64,000 bases of DNA from 1-14-2-50-31-20 sp965370315. GTDB lineage: Bacteria; Bacteroidota; Ignavibacteria; Ignavibacteriales; Melioribacteraceae. Under the pieces are notes generated by a model. The model ran no database searches. It was not told the origin of the DNA and saw only the letters and a program-made list of their open reading frames with translations. Position 1 is the first letter of the stretch, and each line of letters begins with the position of its first letter. Below are positions 54,180 through 62,674 of this stretch, piece after piece. The DNA is taken from positions 28,930 to 92,929 of the forward strand of contig CBDUTO010000001.1 of the NCBI GenBank assembly GCA_965370315.1, written 5' to 3'. The position numbers and the translations under genes are program-made.

Positions 54180-56255
54180 CTAATTATTCATAGAAATCAT
54201 TTCACTACCAATTCTTTTATTATTGGTAGTTGGATCACCAAACTTGAATGAACTTATTAAGTGCTCCAAGTTTTCTGTTAATCTCTGTAACTCTTCAGAT
54301 GATTTTGCAATTTGCTCAACACCTTGTGCGCTTTCCTGAGTTACATTAGCAATAGCTTCAATATTAGTACTAATTTGTTCAGCTGAGCTTGATTGCTCTT
54401 CACTTGCTTTAGCCACTTCAACCGAAACAGTAGTCACATTTTCAGCACCATCAATAATAGTTTCTATCATCTTCCCAGCTTTTGTTACCAAATCTTTCCC
54501 ATGATCTACTTCTTTGGCACCCTCTTCAATTGACAGAACTGCTTCGGTAGTTTCATTCTGTATTTGATTAATCATTATTGTAATTTCTTTAGTTGCCTTA
54601 GTAGTTCTTTCTGCTAGCCTACTTACTTCATCAGCAACAACAGCAAAGCCACGTCCATGCTCACCTGCCCTTGCAGCTTCTATTGCTGCGTTAAGTGCTA
54701 GAAGATTTGTTTGGTCAGCAATGTCATCAATTACTTGAGTTATTTCTCCAATCTTTTTACTACTATCACCCAACCCATTTATTGTCACTGCAGATTTTTC
54801 AACAACTTCAGCAATTTTCATCATTCCTTCAATTGTTTCGGCAACAACCTTACCACCTTCTCTTGCTTTTACACCTTGCTCTTTTGCATTTTCTGCCATG
54901 TTAGTAGCATTCTCAGTGTTGCTAATAATATTCCTAGTCATTTCTTCCACAAATGAAGATACTTCTGAAGCTTGTTGCGCTTGTTCTGCCCCACCAGCAG
55001 CCATTTGCTCAGAGCTAGATGAAATTTCATTAATGGCATAAGCAACCGCACTAGCACTTTCTGAAACACCTCCCATAGCAGAACGCAACGATTCGGCTAA
55101 TATCTTAAAATCATTTTGCATTTTTAGATAGTAGCCTTTATAGTTTCCAACAAATTGTTTTGTGAAATCTCCTGAAGCCATTGCAGTTAGTACTTTTGCT
55201 GATTCATCTAATGGTCGAACAATAGAATCAACAATTGAGTTGATACCTTTAATTAAATCTTGCCATGCACCTTCATATTTGGAAGTATCACATCTATATT
55301 CAAGATTACCTTCTTCATTTGCCTTTATCAAGGCATCTGCATCTTTCAATACTCCTTCAAGGGCTTCCACTTCTTTATTCATAGCATGTGCTAGTGCATC
55401 TTGGTCTGAAGCAGGTTTAACTTTTACTAAATTACCAGATGCAATTTGTTCAGCAGCGGTTATCTTTTCTTCTTGAGCACTCTGCAAAACTTTTAATGAC
55501 GTAGTAAGTTCACCAATTTCATCTTTTGAATCATCATTTAAAACAATTTTATAATTACCAATTGCAAATTCCTTCACAATATCTCTAAGTTCATACAAAG
55601 GTTTAGAAATTGTAGGTGCCACCTTAAATGCTGCCACTAAGTATGCAATTGTTCCAAACAATGCTGCAATTAGAATCCATAGTATTGCATTATCAACTGT
55701 ACTAGTTATAGCTGCATTAAGTTCTACTGATTTAGCAACTAATTTAGAATTAATATCTGAAAACTTAATTTGTAATTCTTCTCCTACTTCCTCTCCAGAA
55801 GTTGTTGCAATAATAGCTGCCATCTCAAAGTCTTGCATAACAGAGGAACCAATAATTGCATCTGCAACTACAGCCTTATAATTACCCCATATACTTGATA
55901 CTACTTTTATATCGTTAGTAATTTCTTCAGAGTAGTTATTATTAATAAACCGAACAATTGCAGTATCAATACTTTCAGCTTTCTCTGAATAGTTAGTCAT
56001 ATTCTGATTGAATTTATCTACAAACTCAGCCATTGAAAGTTGAAGCATAGTAAATTGTACAGATTGGAATTGTGAATATATATCTATTAATTCTTTTTGG
56101 GGTTCTACATATTCTGAAAATATTGCATCCTTTACGCTGGAGACTCTAAGTACTCCAAGTATCCCTACTACAACTACAACAGCAGAGAAAAACCCTATAA
56201 TTGTTAAGCTACCCTGAATCTTACGAACAAATTTTAGGTCTTTAAAATTCATCAT
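54180..56255 (-). CDS. Methyl-accepting chemotaxis protein (chemoreceptor)
   Basis: This 691-residue transmembrane receptor has an N-terminal membrane helix (about 16-36), a periplasmic four-helix-bundle sensor (about 40-190), a second membrane helix (about 192-212) and HAMP. A further HAMP-like repeat region follows, then a long signalling domain. The hairpin tip (TNLLALNAAIEAARAG, FAVVADEVSRLAERT) is intact for CheA/CheW binding. No C-terminal NWETF-type CheR tether is present. A second ATG one codon later is also possible. The ligand is not predictable. Confidence 0.95.
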   Translation of the reverse strand: MMNFKDLKFVRKIQGSLTIIGFFSAVVVVVGILGVLRVSSVKDAIFSEYVEPQKELIDIYSQFQSVQFTMLQLSMAEFVDKFNQNMTNYSEKAESIDTAIVRFINNNYSEEITNDIKVVSSIWGNYKAVVADAIIGSSVMQDFEMAAIIATTSGEEVGEELQIKFSDINSKLVAKSVELNAAITSTVDNAILWILIAALFGTIAYLVAAFKVAPTISKPLYELRDIVKEFAIGNYKIVLNDDSKDEIGELTTSLKVLQSAQEEKITAAEQIASGNLVKVKPASDQDALAHAMNKEVEALEGVLKDADALIKANEEGNLEYRCDTSKYEGAWQDLIKGINSIVDSIVRPLDESAKVLTAMASGDFTKQFVGNYKGYYLKMQNDFKILAESLRSAMGGVSESASAVAYAINEISSSSEQMAAGGAEQAQQASEVSSFVEEMTRNIISNTENATNMAENAKEQGVKAREGGKVVAETIEGMMKIAEVVEKSAVTINGLGDSSKKIGEITQVIDDIADQTNLLALNAAIEAARAGEHGRGFAVVADEVSRLAERTTKATKEITIMINQIQNETTEAVLSIEEGAKEVDHGKDLVTKAGKMIETIIDGAENVTTVSVEVAKASEEQSSSAEQISTNIEAIANVTQESAQGVEQIAKSSEELQRLTENLEHLISSFKFGDPTTNNKRIGSEMISMNN

Positions 56256-56285
56256 AAAAACATCCTCATTTTTGATTTTCTTAAA

Positions 56286-56684
56286 TTAGTTTAGCTTAAA
56301 TGTAATACCCATTGTTAGCTTTACTTTTACATTTTTTCCTTTGTTTTGTCCAGCTTTGAATTTTGCTTTTTTAACTGCTTCAATAGCAGCTTCATCACAA
56401 CCACCACCAATACCGCGAACAATTTTCACTTCTTCAGCAATCCCATTTTCGTCAATATGTGCAAGAACGTATACTTTTCCTTCAATTCTAGTTCTTATAG
56501 CCATTTCTGGGTATTTGATATTTTTGATTATGGCACCAATTCCACCAATTGGTTCAGGCATTACTTCTGAAAAAGCCAAGTATTGCCCATTTTGTTCAAC
56601 CCCTTTTGATTTACATATTAAACTATTGGTTAATGTTATTAGAACTATTATAGTTAGAACGAACATTATTTTGTGGGTTTTCAT
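56286..56684 (-). CDS. TonB C-terminal domain protein at the head of the chemotaxis operon
   Basis: The 132-residue protein has an N-terminal hydrophobic signal/anchor (about 6-24) and then a single TonB C-terminal domain (YPEMAIRTRIEGKVYVLAHI, GGGCDEAAIEAVKKAKFKAG). There is no Pro-rich spanning region and no ExbBD gene nearby, so it is not an ordinary TonB. It lies 30 nt before the receptor gene and is preceded by a sigma-28-type promoter. A periplasmic partner of the receptor or of an envelope process is a guess. Confidence 0.8.
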   Translation of the reverse strand: MKTHKIMFVLTIIVLITLTNSLICKSKGVEQNGQYLAFSEVMPEPIGGIGAIIKNIKYPEMAIRTRIEGKVYVLAHIDENGIAEEVKIVRGIGGGCDEAAIEAVKKAKFKAGQNKGKNVKVKLTMGITFKLN

Positions 56685-56727
56685 ATCACTTCCTTGTAAT
56701 AAATTAAATAATTGGTCTCATCTTATA

Positions 56728-56754
56728 TTATCGGTAATTATTGGAAATACTTTA
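56728..56754 (-). promoter_or_regulatory. Sigma-28-type promoter of the chemotaxis operon
   Basis: On the minus strand TAAA (56754-56751), 15 nt and ACCGATAA (56735-56728) match the FliA consensus TAAA-N15-GCCGATAA except at the first -10 base. It lies about 44 nt before the TonB-C gene. Confidence 0.8.
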
Positions 56755-56861
56755 GCTGTTTTTAAATGATTTTTAGAAAAAAAACGAAAAAGAGATAATA
56801 CTATAATTCGTCTTATTCCTTATCAAAAAAAATGGGAAGAGGATTGCCCTGAGAGTCTACG

Positions 56862-58253
56862 TTATCTAATATTTCTAACTACTTCAATATCAAACTGTTC
56901 CATTCTATATCTTAGCTTAGAACGAGATAACCCTAATATTTTTGCAGCTTTTACTTGATTACCATCCGTTATATTTAATGTCTTTAAAATTAAATCCTTT
57001 AATACAACTTCCATTTTTATTCCGCTTGGAGGAATTTCTAAATTGAATCTTCCATTTTTTGCTTTATCAGATTCTAGTTTGTCTACTAAAAAGTTAAGAT
57101 GATAATCTTTTAATGTATCTTCTTCTATTAGAAGAATTACACGTTCCATAATATTTCTAAGTTCACGAATATTCCCTTTCCATTCATGCATTTTAAGAAT
57201 TTCGATTGCTTTTTCATCAATATCTTTTACATTTTTATTGAACTTTTTTGAGAATTCCATTAGAAAAGAATATGCTAAGTATGGTAAGTCTTCACTTCTT
57301 TCTTTTAATGAGGGAACACGAATATTAGCAACATTAATTCTGTAGAATAGATCTTCTCTAAAATTTCCTTTTGCAACTTCTTCTTCAAGATCTCGGTTGG
57401 TAGCCGCAAGAACTCTAACGTCTACTTTAATTTCCCTCTCGCCACCAACACGATAAAATTTCTTTTCCTGAAGAACTCGTAAAAGTTTTACTTGTAAATC
57501 TAAAGTTAGCTCACCAATTTCATCAAGTAAAATTGTGCCGCCATCAGCCAATTCAAATTTACCAAGTTTTGTTTTTTGCGATGCACCTGTAAAGGCACCC
57601 TTTTCATGCCCAAAAAATTCGCTCTCCGCTAATTCTTTTGGAATTGCAGAACAGTTAATTTGAATGAAAGCCTTATCTTTCCTAGGACTTCGCTGATGTA
57701 TGAACCGAGCGAACATCTCTTTTCCGGTTCCACTTTCACCCTCAATTAAAATTGTAGTATCTGAACTTGAAGATAGTTTTTCAACAGAATTAACTAATTT
57801 TTGAATTTTTCTGCCTTTTCCAAAAAACTCCTTAGAAAGATAATCCTCTTCCAGAAGGCTATTCAATTTATTTACTTCATCCTTGAGTTTAATGTTTTTC
57901 ATTGCCTTTTCAATTACAAGTTGTAACTGTTCAAGATCAATTGGCTTAAGGAGAAAATCTAATGCACCACCTTTAATTGCACTTACAGCAATATTTACAT
58001 CGGCATAACCGGTTATCATTATTACTGGGGCATCTATTCCTTCTTCTTTAATTACTTTTAATAATTCTAATCCGTTGTGAGTTGTTAAATAGATATCTAG
58101 CAATATTAAATCAGGTTCAAACGTTTTTATTGCATGTATTGATTTTCCACCATCCATGCAAACTTCAACTTCATTTTCTAAACGCGTGAGAGCTTTTTTA
58201 AGAGAGATACATACTAAATTATCATCATCTATTACCAGAATTCTCGGTTTCAT
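56862..58253 (-). CDS. Sigma-54-dependent flagellar response regulator (FlgR/FleR type)
   Basis: This NtrC-type activator of sigma-54 RNA polymerase has 463 residues. It comprises a receiver (DDDN acidic pair, Asp-53 in LILLDIYL), an AAA+ domain with Walker A GESGTGKEMF and the sigma-54-contacting GAFTGA loop, and a C-terminal Fis-type helix-turn-helix (KAAKILGLSRSKLRYRM). It overlaps its kinase gene by 29 nt. The sigma-54-type promoters of flgB, fliL and the fliA operon in the same cluster are its likely targets. Confidence 0.93.
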   Translation of the reverse strand: MKPRILVIDDDNLVCISLKKALTRLENEVEVCMDGGKSIHAIKTFEPDLILLDIYLTTHNGLELLKVIKEEGIDAPVIMITGYADVNIAVSAIKGGALDFLLKPIDLEQLQLVIEKAMKNIKLKDEVNKLNSLLEEDYLSKEFFGKGRKIQKLVNSVEKLSSSSDTTILIEGESGTGKEMFARFIHQRSPRKDKAFIQINCSAIPKELAESEFFGHEKGAFTGASQKTKLGKFELADGGTILLDEIGELTLDLQVKLLRVLQEKKFYRVGGEREIKVDVRVLAATNRDLEEEVAKGNFREDLFYRINVANIRVPSLKERSEDLPYLAYSFLMEFSKKFNKNVKDIDEKAIEILKMHEWKGNIRELRNIMERVILLIEEDTLKDYHLNFLVDKLESDKAKNGRFNLEIPPSGIKMEVVLKDLILKTLNITDGNQVKAAKILGLSRSKLRYRMEQFDIEVVRNIR

Positions 58254-58965
58254 ATAATTTTCTCATTCTATTTATACTAAATGTAATCTTGAATTTTGTT
58301 CCTACTCCAAGTCTACTTTCAAAATCTATCTCAGCATGTTGCTCATTTATTAACATTTTACAAACGCTAAGCCCTAATCCAGTTCCATTCTCTTTGCTTG
58401 TATAAAAATCTTCAAAAATCCTATTTTGATCTTCTTTTGAAATGCCAATGCCATTGTCTTCCACTATCCAATTAATTTTTCCTCCATGTTCGTCAGATTC
58501 ATATGAAGTTCTAATAACAATTTTTCCACCTTTGCTCTCTACACAGGATTCTATTGCATTTGTAACTAAATTAAGAATTACTTGGAGGAGTTTGTTTTCA
58601 TCAGCATAAACATGAATTAAATTTTCGTCTAGTTCATGTTTTATTTGAACACCATATCTTGAGGCTTTAACTGCTAATAAATCAGCTGCATTTAGGGTTA
58701 TTTTATTTAGTGATATGTTTTCACGACCATGAGTAACAACCCGCGCAAAGGAGAGAAGACTATCAACCATATATTCTATTCTGTCAGTAGCAGAGAGACT
58801 ATCTTCAACAGATTCAAGAACATCAGCAGATAAATTTTCTTCCGTTTTTATTAAATCGAGATTAAGCTTTATAGCAGAAAGCGGATTACGAATTTCATGA
58901 ATTAAACTAGCTGTTAATTTGCCCAGAATTCGTAACTTGTTATTTTGTATGTCACCAGATAGCAT
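58225..58965 (-). CDS. Soluble flagellar histidine kinase (FlgS/FleS type)
   Basis: The 246-residue kinase has no membrane segment and almost no N-terminal sensor. HisKA begins at once, with His-23 in SLIHEIRNPLSAIKL, followed by an HATPase domain: N-box NLVTNAIESC, G1 VEDNGIGIS, and F/G2 GTGLGLSVCKML. A minimal soluble kinase beside an NtrC-type regulator in a flagellar cluster resembles FlgS/FleS, which sense the state of the export apparatus. The gene start is part of an 11-bp inverted repeat. Confidence 0.92.
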   Translation of the reverse strand: MLSGDIQNNKLRILGKLTASLIHEIRNPLSAIKLNLDLIKTEENLSADVLESVEDSLSATDRIEYMVDSLLSFARVVTHGRENISLNKITLNAADLLAVKASRYGVQIKHELDENLIHVYADENKLLQVILNLVTNAIESCVESKGGKIVIRTSYESDEHGGKINWIVEDNGIGISKEDQNRIFEDFYTSKENGTGLGLSVCKMLINEQHAEIDFESRLGVGTKFKITFSINRMRKLYETENSGNR

Positions 58966-59041
58966 AAAGAATTGGCTTCTAAATATTTATAATTAAGTTT
59001 AATATAATCTATTTATTTATACATTATCAACCAATTCTTTA
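58965..59041. promoter_or_regulatory. Inverted repeat spanning the start of the kinase gene
   Basis: TAAAGAATTGG (58965-58975) and CCAATTCTTTA (59031-59041) are perfect 11-bp inverses 55 nt apart, and the first shares its base with the kinase ATG. It may be an operator pair or a leader stem that limits translation. Confidence 0.45.
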
Positions 59042-59081
59042 AATAATTGCTTCTTTAAAAATATTTTTACCGATAGCAATA

Positions 59082-59357
59082 CTATGCACCTCGTATTTCT
59101 TTTAATATTGCATCTGCAACGCTATCAATAACTCCCTCCTTGTTATAAAAACCACTATCAATTCGTTCTTTAACTTTTGCTAGTTTTGTGGTATTTGGGA
59201 GTTCTAAACTTTTTACTTTTGCCTCTTTTGATATCTCTAACTTATCATTAGCAACATTAGAAGTAGTTTTTGCATCTTTTGCACTATTTCCCTTTTTAGC
59301 ATAGTCCATTAAAGGAGTTACTCCACTCCCTACTCTGTTCACAGTCATCTTTTTCAC
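59082..59357 (-). CDS. flgM: Anti-sigma-28 factor FlgM
   Basis: FlgM binds and inhibits FliA until it is exported through the finished hook. The 91-residue protein has a basic, disordered N-terminal half and the C-terminal helical sigma-binding region (VKERIDSGFYNKEGVIDS, VADAILKEI). It overlaps the preceding small gene by 4 nt. It is far from fliA and lies under the fliS sigma-28-type promoter, giving feedback. Confidence 0.92.
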   Translation of the reverse strand: MKKMTVNRVGSGVTPLMDYAKKGNSAKDAKTTSNVANDKLEISKEAKVKSLELPNTTKLAKVKERIDSGFYNKEGVIDSVADAILKEIRGA

Positions 59358-59671
59358 CTATTATAATTTGACAGTTTTCTTTTATTGTTCACAAATTTTA
59401 GCTCGCCAGCTACCCTTTTCTGCTCAATAGTTTTTCTGTCAATTAGATTATCGAGTTTTTTTTTGATTTGTTTAATCATAGTATCAAAATATTTTGAACT
59501 CTTCTCCAAATCCGTTTCTGAAAGAACATTTTTTAAATTCTTTCTTTTGTTAACAATGTTATCAACCATTTCTCTTAAACCAGATACATCATCATCTATT
59601 TTTCCCAATTTGCCAAGAAACGATAGCAAATCTAACATATTTGATCTTATTTCCAAAACTGATGGGTGCAT
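59354..59671 (-). CDS. FlgN/FliT-like export chaperone, tentative
   Basis: The 105-residue protein is wholly helical and charged (ISSxxLDLLSF-like opening, then DDVSGLREMVDNIVNKRK and a Lys-rich tail). It has no signal. It sits between fliD and flgM, where genomes carry either FliT (next to fliD) or FlgN (next to flgM); the sequence alone does not decide between them. Overlap with flgM by 4 nt indicates coupling. Confidence 0.6.
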   Translation of the reverse strand: MHPSVLEIRSNMLDLLSFLGKLGKIDDDVSGLREMVDNIVNKRKNLKNVLSETDLEKSSKYFDTMIKQIKKKLDNLIDRKTIEQKRVAGELKFVNNKRKLSNYNR

Positions 59672-59687
59672 TTAAACTCTCAAAAAA

Positions 59688-61442
59688 TTAATACTGTCCG
59701 CTACTAAGAGCGTTCATGGAATTGAATGAATATTGTAATGATATCAACTGCATTTGCAAACTTTCATATTGGCGTCTTAAAATATCCGCAGTTTTATCAA
59801 CACTCTTATTCATATTTTCAATCTTAGTATTGTAATAAGAGACATTACTATCATACGATTCAATCAAGTTTGAAATTGAACCATTTACACCAAGATAATT
59901 TTCTAATGTATCATAAAGAGTATTTGCAATACCATTTGTTGAACTAAATAGATCAGCAACTTGATCTGCATTTTCTTCTAATGCTGTCTGTAGCATTGAA
60001 GAATCTGATATTGACAGTCCTGTAGTAGGACTAAATGTAATTCCAATTTCTGATAGGTAACTAAAACTATCGTCTGTAAGTCCAGAGACTTCGCCCATTG
60101 CTATATTGGTTAAGGTTGACATTAAGCCTCGAGCTGTCGAATCACCAACAAAAACCCCACGACCATCTTTATCGCCACTACTATATGAATTATTTTTAAT
60201 ATAAGTATATGAATTATTAAAATTACTTATAAACTCTTTGATATCAGTCGTAATAGTATCAGTATTAACTTTTACAGATACCGACACATCCGAGTCATCC
60301 ACTTGATTTACTGCATTTAAATTAAAGGTTACTGAATCGACTAAATCTGTAATAGTATTTGAATTACGTTGAATATTAATTCCATTAAATTCTACCTTTG
60401 CATTCAATTCATTATCAGTTGCAGATGTTGTTGAATAGATAAAACCTGCAGAAGTATCATCAGCAGTAACTGTTCTATTTGTGAGTAGTGTACTTGTAAA
60501 TCCAATCTGATTAAAAATTGAACCCGAAGTATCTGACAACACTAATTTATTATCGTAACCCGATTCTTTTGCAGTAATTGAAAACTTTGATTGATCTGTT
60601 GATGGTGAAAACATTGAAGCATCCGCTAATCCAGAAGCACCTTTTTCATCTGTAACATCCATATTTAAGAATGATGAAGTTCCGCTGATTGTAATAGCAT
60701 CGTCAGAATTCTCTACAGTAATTTGCAAACTCACAAATCCAGTGACATCATCTATAACTTTTTCAGCTAAAACTCCATTTACATTTGAATTTATATTACT
60801 TACCAAATCATCCATCACTTCATCATAAGTTTGGGATGTTGTTCCATAATCGTAAGAAATAGTATCTTCTGTTCCATCTACATCAATAGTGAAGCTTCCT
60901 GTTTCACTAAATGTTGCTGTGGGGTCAAAAGAGCCTGAGAGGGAGACAGCTTTATCGGAATTAATAGCCAAAGCAAGTTTCTCCATTATTGTTTCATTTG
61001 TTTCTGCATCTGTTAACTCAACATCTACAGAACTAGTGAAATCACCACTTCCTACTTGAATTGTATGGGTTCCAGCCATAGTTGTAACAGCTGTATTGGA
61101 TGCTTGTGTTTGTGATACCAATAAATCACTTTTTGCTAACTGATTTACCCTCAATGTATATGCACTTTCAGGTGCATTACTATCTGCTGTTGCGGTTAAA
61201 ATTGAATCATTAGAAACACTAACACTTCTAGAAAAAAAAAGAGAGCTATCAGTTGATGTTTTAAAATCATATGCAGATGATTTTAATGCAGTCAGTGATG
61301 TTTTCAAATCTCCCCATCCAGAAGAGAGAGTTGAGTATTTCTCTTGACGCACCTCAAGTGGATATATTCTACGAGCATACTGTACTGAGCGATAGCTTTG
61401 AATTAAACTATCAACTCCCGATGTTGATAAAAAATCTGCCAT
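59688..61442 (-). CDS. fliD: Flagellar filament cap protein FliD
   Basis: FliD forms the filament cap that guides flagellin folding. The 584-residue protein has the N-terminal family block (GVDSLIQSYRSVQYARRIYP), a large variable middle, and a C-terminal coiled coil with KIENMNKSVDKTADILRRQY and MNALSSGQY at the end. Length is typical outside enterobacteria. It starts 2 nt after fliS. Confidence 0.95.
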   Translation of the reverse strand: MADFLSTSGVDSLIQSYRSVQYARRIYPLEVRQEKYSTLSSGWGDLKTSLTALKSSAYDFKTSTDSSLFFSRSVSVSNDSILTATADSNAPESAYTLRVNQLAKSDLLVSQTQASNTAVTTMAGTHTIQVGSGDFTSSVDVELTDAETNETIMEKLALAINSDKAVSLSGSFDPTATFSETGSFTIDVDGTEDTISYDYGTTSQTYDEVMDDLVSNINSNVNGVLAEKVIDDVTGFVSLQITVENSDDAITISGTSSFLNMDVTDEKGASGLADASMFSPSTDQSKFSITAKESGYDNKLVLSDTSGSIFNQIGFTSTLLTNRTVTADDTSAGFIYSTTSATDNELNAKVEFNGINIQRNSNTITDLVDSVTFNLNAVNQVDDSDVSVSVKVNTDTITTDIKEFISNFNNSYTYIKNNSYSSGDKDGRGVFVGDSTARGLMSTLTNIAMGEVSGLTDDSFSYLSEIGITFSPTTGLSISDSSMLQTALEENADQVADLFSSTNGIANTLYDTLENYLGVNGSISNLIESYDSNVSYYNTKIENMNKSVDKTADILRRQYESLQMQLISLQYSFNSMNALSSGQY

Positions 61443-61444
61443 TT

Positions 61445-61786
61445 TTAGCTTCCTTTCGAAAATATATCAACCCAACTTTCTCTTAGTTCAATTAATATTT
61501 TTTCAACAATTTCGTTTTTATCTTTCCGCATCTGATCTTGGCAAAATTGATAAAGACTCATTAATCCTAAAGAAAACTCTTTAGTTTCACTATTTTCAAA
61601 ATTTAATGAATTTATTAATTCTCCAAGAGCTTTGTTTGTTCTATGTATATCATTTTTTCTACAATTCGCAATTGCATAATCATATACTTTTAATAAAAGT
61701 TTTTGTGGAGATGCATCTAGTATGTCTTTTGATAAATATGCATTTACTCTTTTTGCTCTTCCTCTTGCCATTGTAGCGTTGTACAT
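61445..61786 (-). CDS. fliS: Flagellin export chaperone FliS
   Basis: FliS binds the flagellin C-terminus and prevents premature polymerisation. The 113-residue protein has the signature ILDASPQKLLLKVYDYAI, an NxFxNSETKE-type central part and a helical bundle. The ribosome site is weak; an internal ATG at 61771 has none either, so the longer form is kept. A sigma-28-type promoter lies 66 nt upstream. Confidence 0.94.
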   Translation of the reverse strand: MYNATMARGRAKRVNAYLSKDILDASPQKLLLKVYDYAIANCRKNDIHRTNKALGELINSLNFENSETKEFSLGLMSLYQFCQDQMRKDKNEIVEKILIELRESWVDIFSKGS

Positions 61787-61851
61787 AAAGACACCAATTA
61801 TTTGATTTTTTAGTTAACCATTTTAAAAATATATAGTTATTTGTAACTCAA

Positions 61852-61878
61852 TTATCGAAAGCGATGAGTGAAAGTTTA
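61852..61878 (-). promoter_or_regulatory. Sigma-28-type promoter of fliS-fliD-flgM
   Basis: On the minus strand TAAA (61878-61875), 15 nt and TTCGATAA (61859-61852) match TAAA-N15-GCCGATAA at all but two bases. It lies 66 nt before the fliS start. Confidence 0.85.
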
Positions 61879-61948
61879 ATTTTTCAATAAAATAATTAAG
61901 TGCTACGATTATTTCGAATAGACTTCAAATTGGAAAAACAATGAACAA

Positions 61949-62501
61949 CCTCGAGGCAGAGCCTACGAGGTATCAAAACAATTCTAATTGTCCATTATAA
62001 ATCTTATTATACTCCTTTTCTTTACCTTGATTTTCAACATAACGCCTTATTACTTCTTCATTTCCATATTGTCCTACGGTATTAGCATAGTAACCACTCG
62101 TCCAGAAACTTCCACCCCATAATTTTACTTTTATCTCTGGGTGAATGGAAAATAATTGCTTTGCTGTGAGACTTTTTATTGTTCTTACCAATTTTGATAC
62201 ATTCATTGTAGGAACACTTTGTATTAGAAAATGAACGTGGTCGCTTTCATATCCAATCTCGATAAAATTCATCTCATACCTCTCTGATATTTCCAAGCAA
62301 ATGTTTTTAAACTTTTTCCAATTTCATTTGTGATTACAGAACGTCTATATTTTACGGGAAATACTAAATGATACAACAATAATGTTTTATTATGGCTTTT
62401 TAGTTTATGCTTACTCATAAAGAGAATATACACTTTTCCAAAGTGTATTGAAAACCTTAGGTTTTCAAACTTTCCTTTTTACCCCGAGGCAAAGCCTACG
62501 G
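61949..62501. mobile_element. IS200/IS605-type insertion sequence
   Basis: A transposase gene is bracketed by two hairpins sharing one sequence: 61949-61970 (CGAGGCAGAGCCTACG core) and 62484-62501 (CCGAGGCAAAGCCTACGG), with a further palindrome GAAAACCTTAGGTTTTC at about 62450-62466. Subterminal hairpins and no terminal inverted repeats fit the family. The exact ends are uncertain. It sits between fliC and the fliS promoter. Confidence 0.7.
61973..62418 (-). pseudogene. tnpA: IS200-family Y1 transposase TnpA, frameshifted
   Basis: TnpA is a HUH single-strand transposase. From ATG 62418 the frame encodes MSKHKLKSHNKTLLLYHLVF and on through KSLK (residue 38), then stops after 12 more codons. 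The -1 frame continues the family sequence with NICLEISERYEM, the HUH motif DHVHFLIQ and the catalytic Tyr in YVENQ, to a stop at 61973. Joined, the product is 148 residues, the normal size. The change occurs at T TTA AAA (62311-62305), a canonical -1 slippery heptamer in the correct register. So this is either a one-base deletion or programmed frameshifting. Confidence 0.85.
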
Positions 62502-62586
62502 AGAATTCTATTGATTAAATGCGACCTATGTTATAGAGTGGATTATAAAAAGACATAATATATTTTAAAAATCAGCGCCCATAAGT

Positions 62587-62615
62587 AATAAAAAAGGACC
62601 CCACGAATGGGGTCC
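62587..62615 (-). terminator. Intrinsic terminator after fliC
   Basis: On the minus strand GGACCCC and GGGGTCC (62596-62615) form a perfect stem with a 6-nt loop, followed by a run of T. It is 60 nt past the flagellin stop. Confidence 0.92.
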
Positions 62616-62674
62616 AAGGGGTAGTTAGCGAGTACCAAATCCTAACTATCTTAATCTGTTACTTAGCTATAGTT

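Noticed and set aside
56812..56861. Terminator after the sigma-54 activator gene (T run preceded by GGG/CCC)
   Set aside because: The stem would have only three base pairs.
59057..59085. CCGATAG on the plus strand resembling a sigma-28-like -10 box
   Set aside because: The nearest TAAA is not 15 nt away and no plus-strand gene follows.
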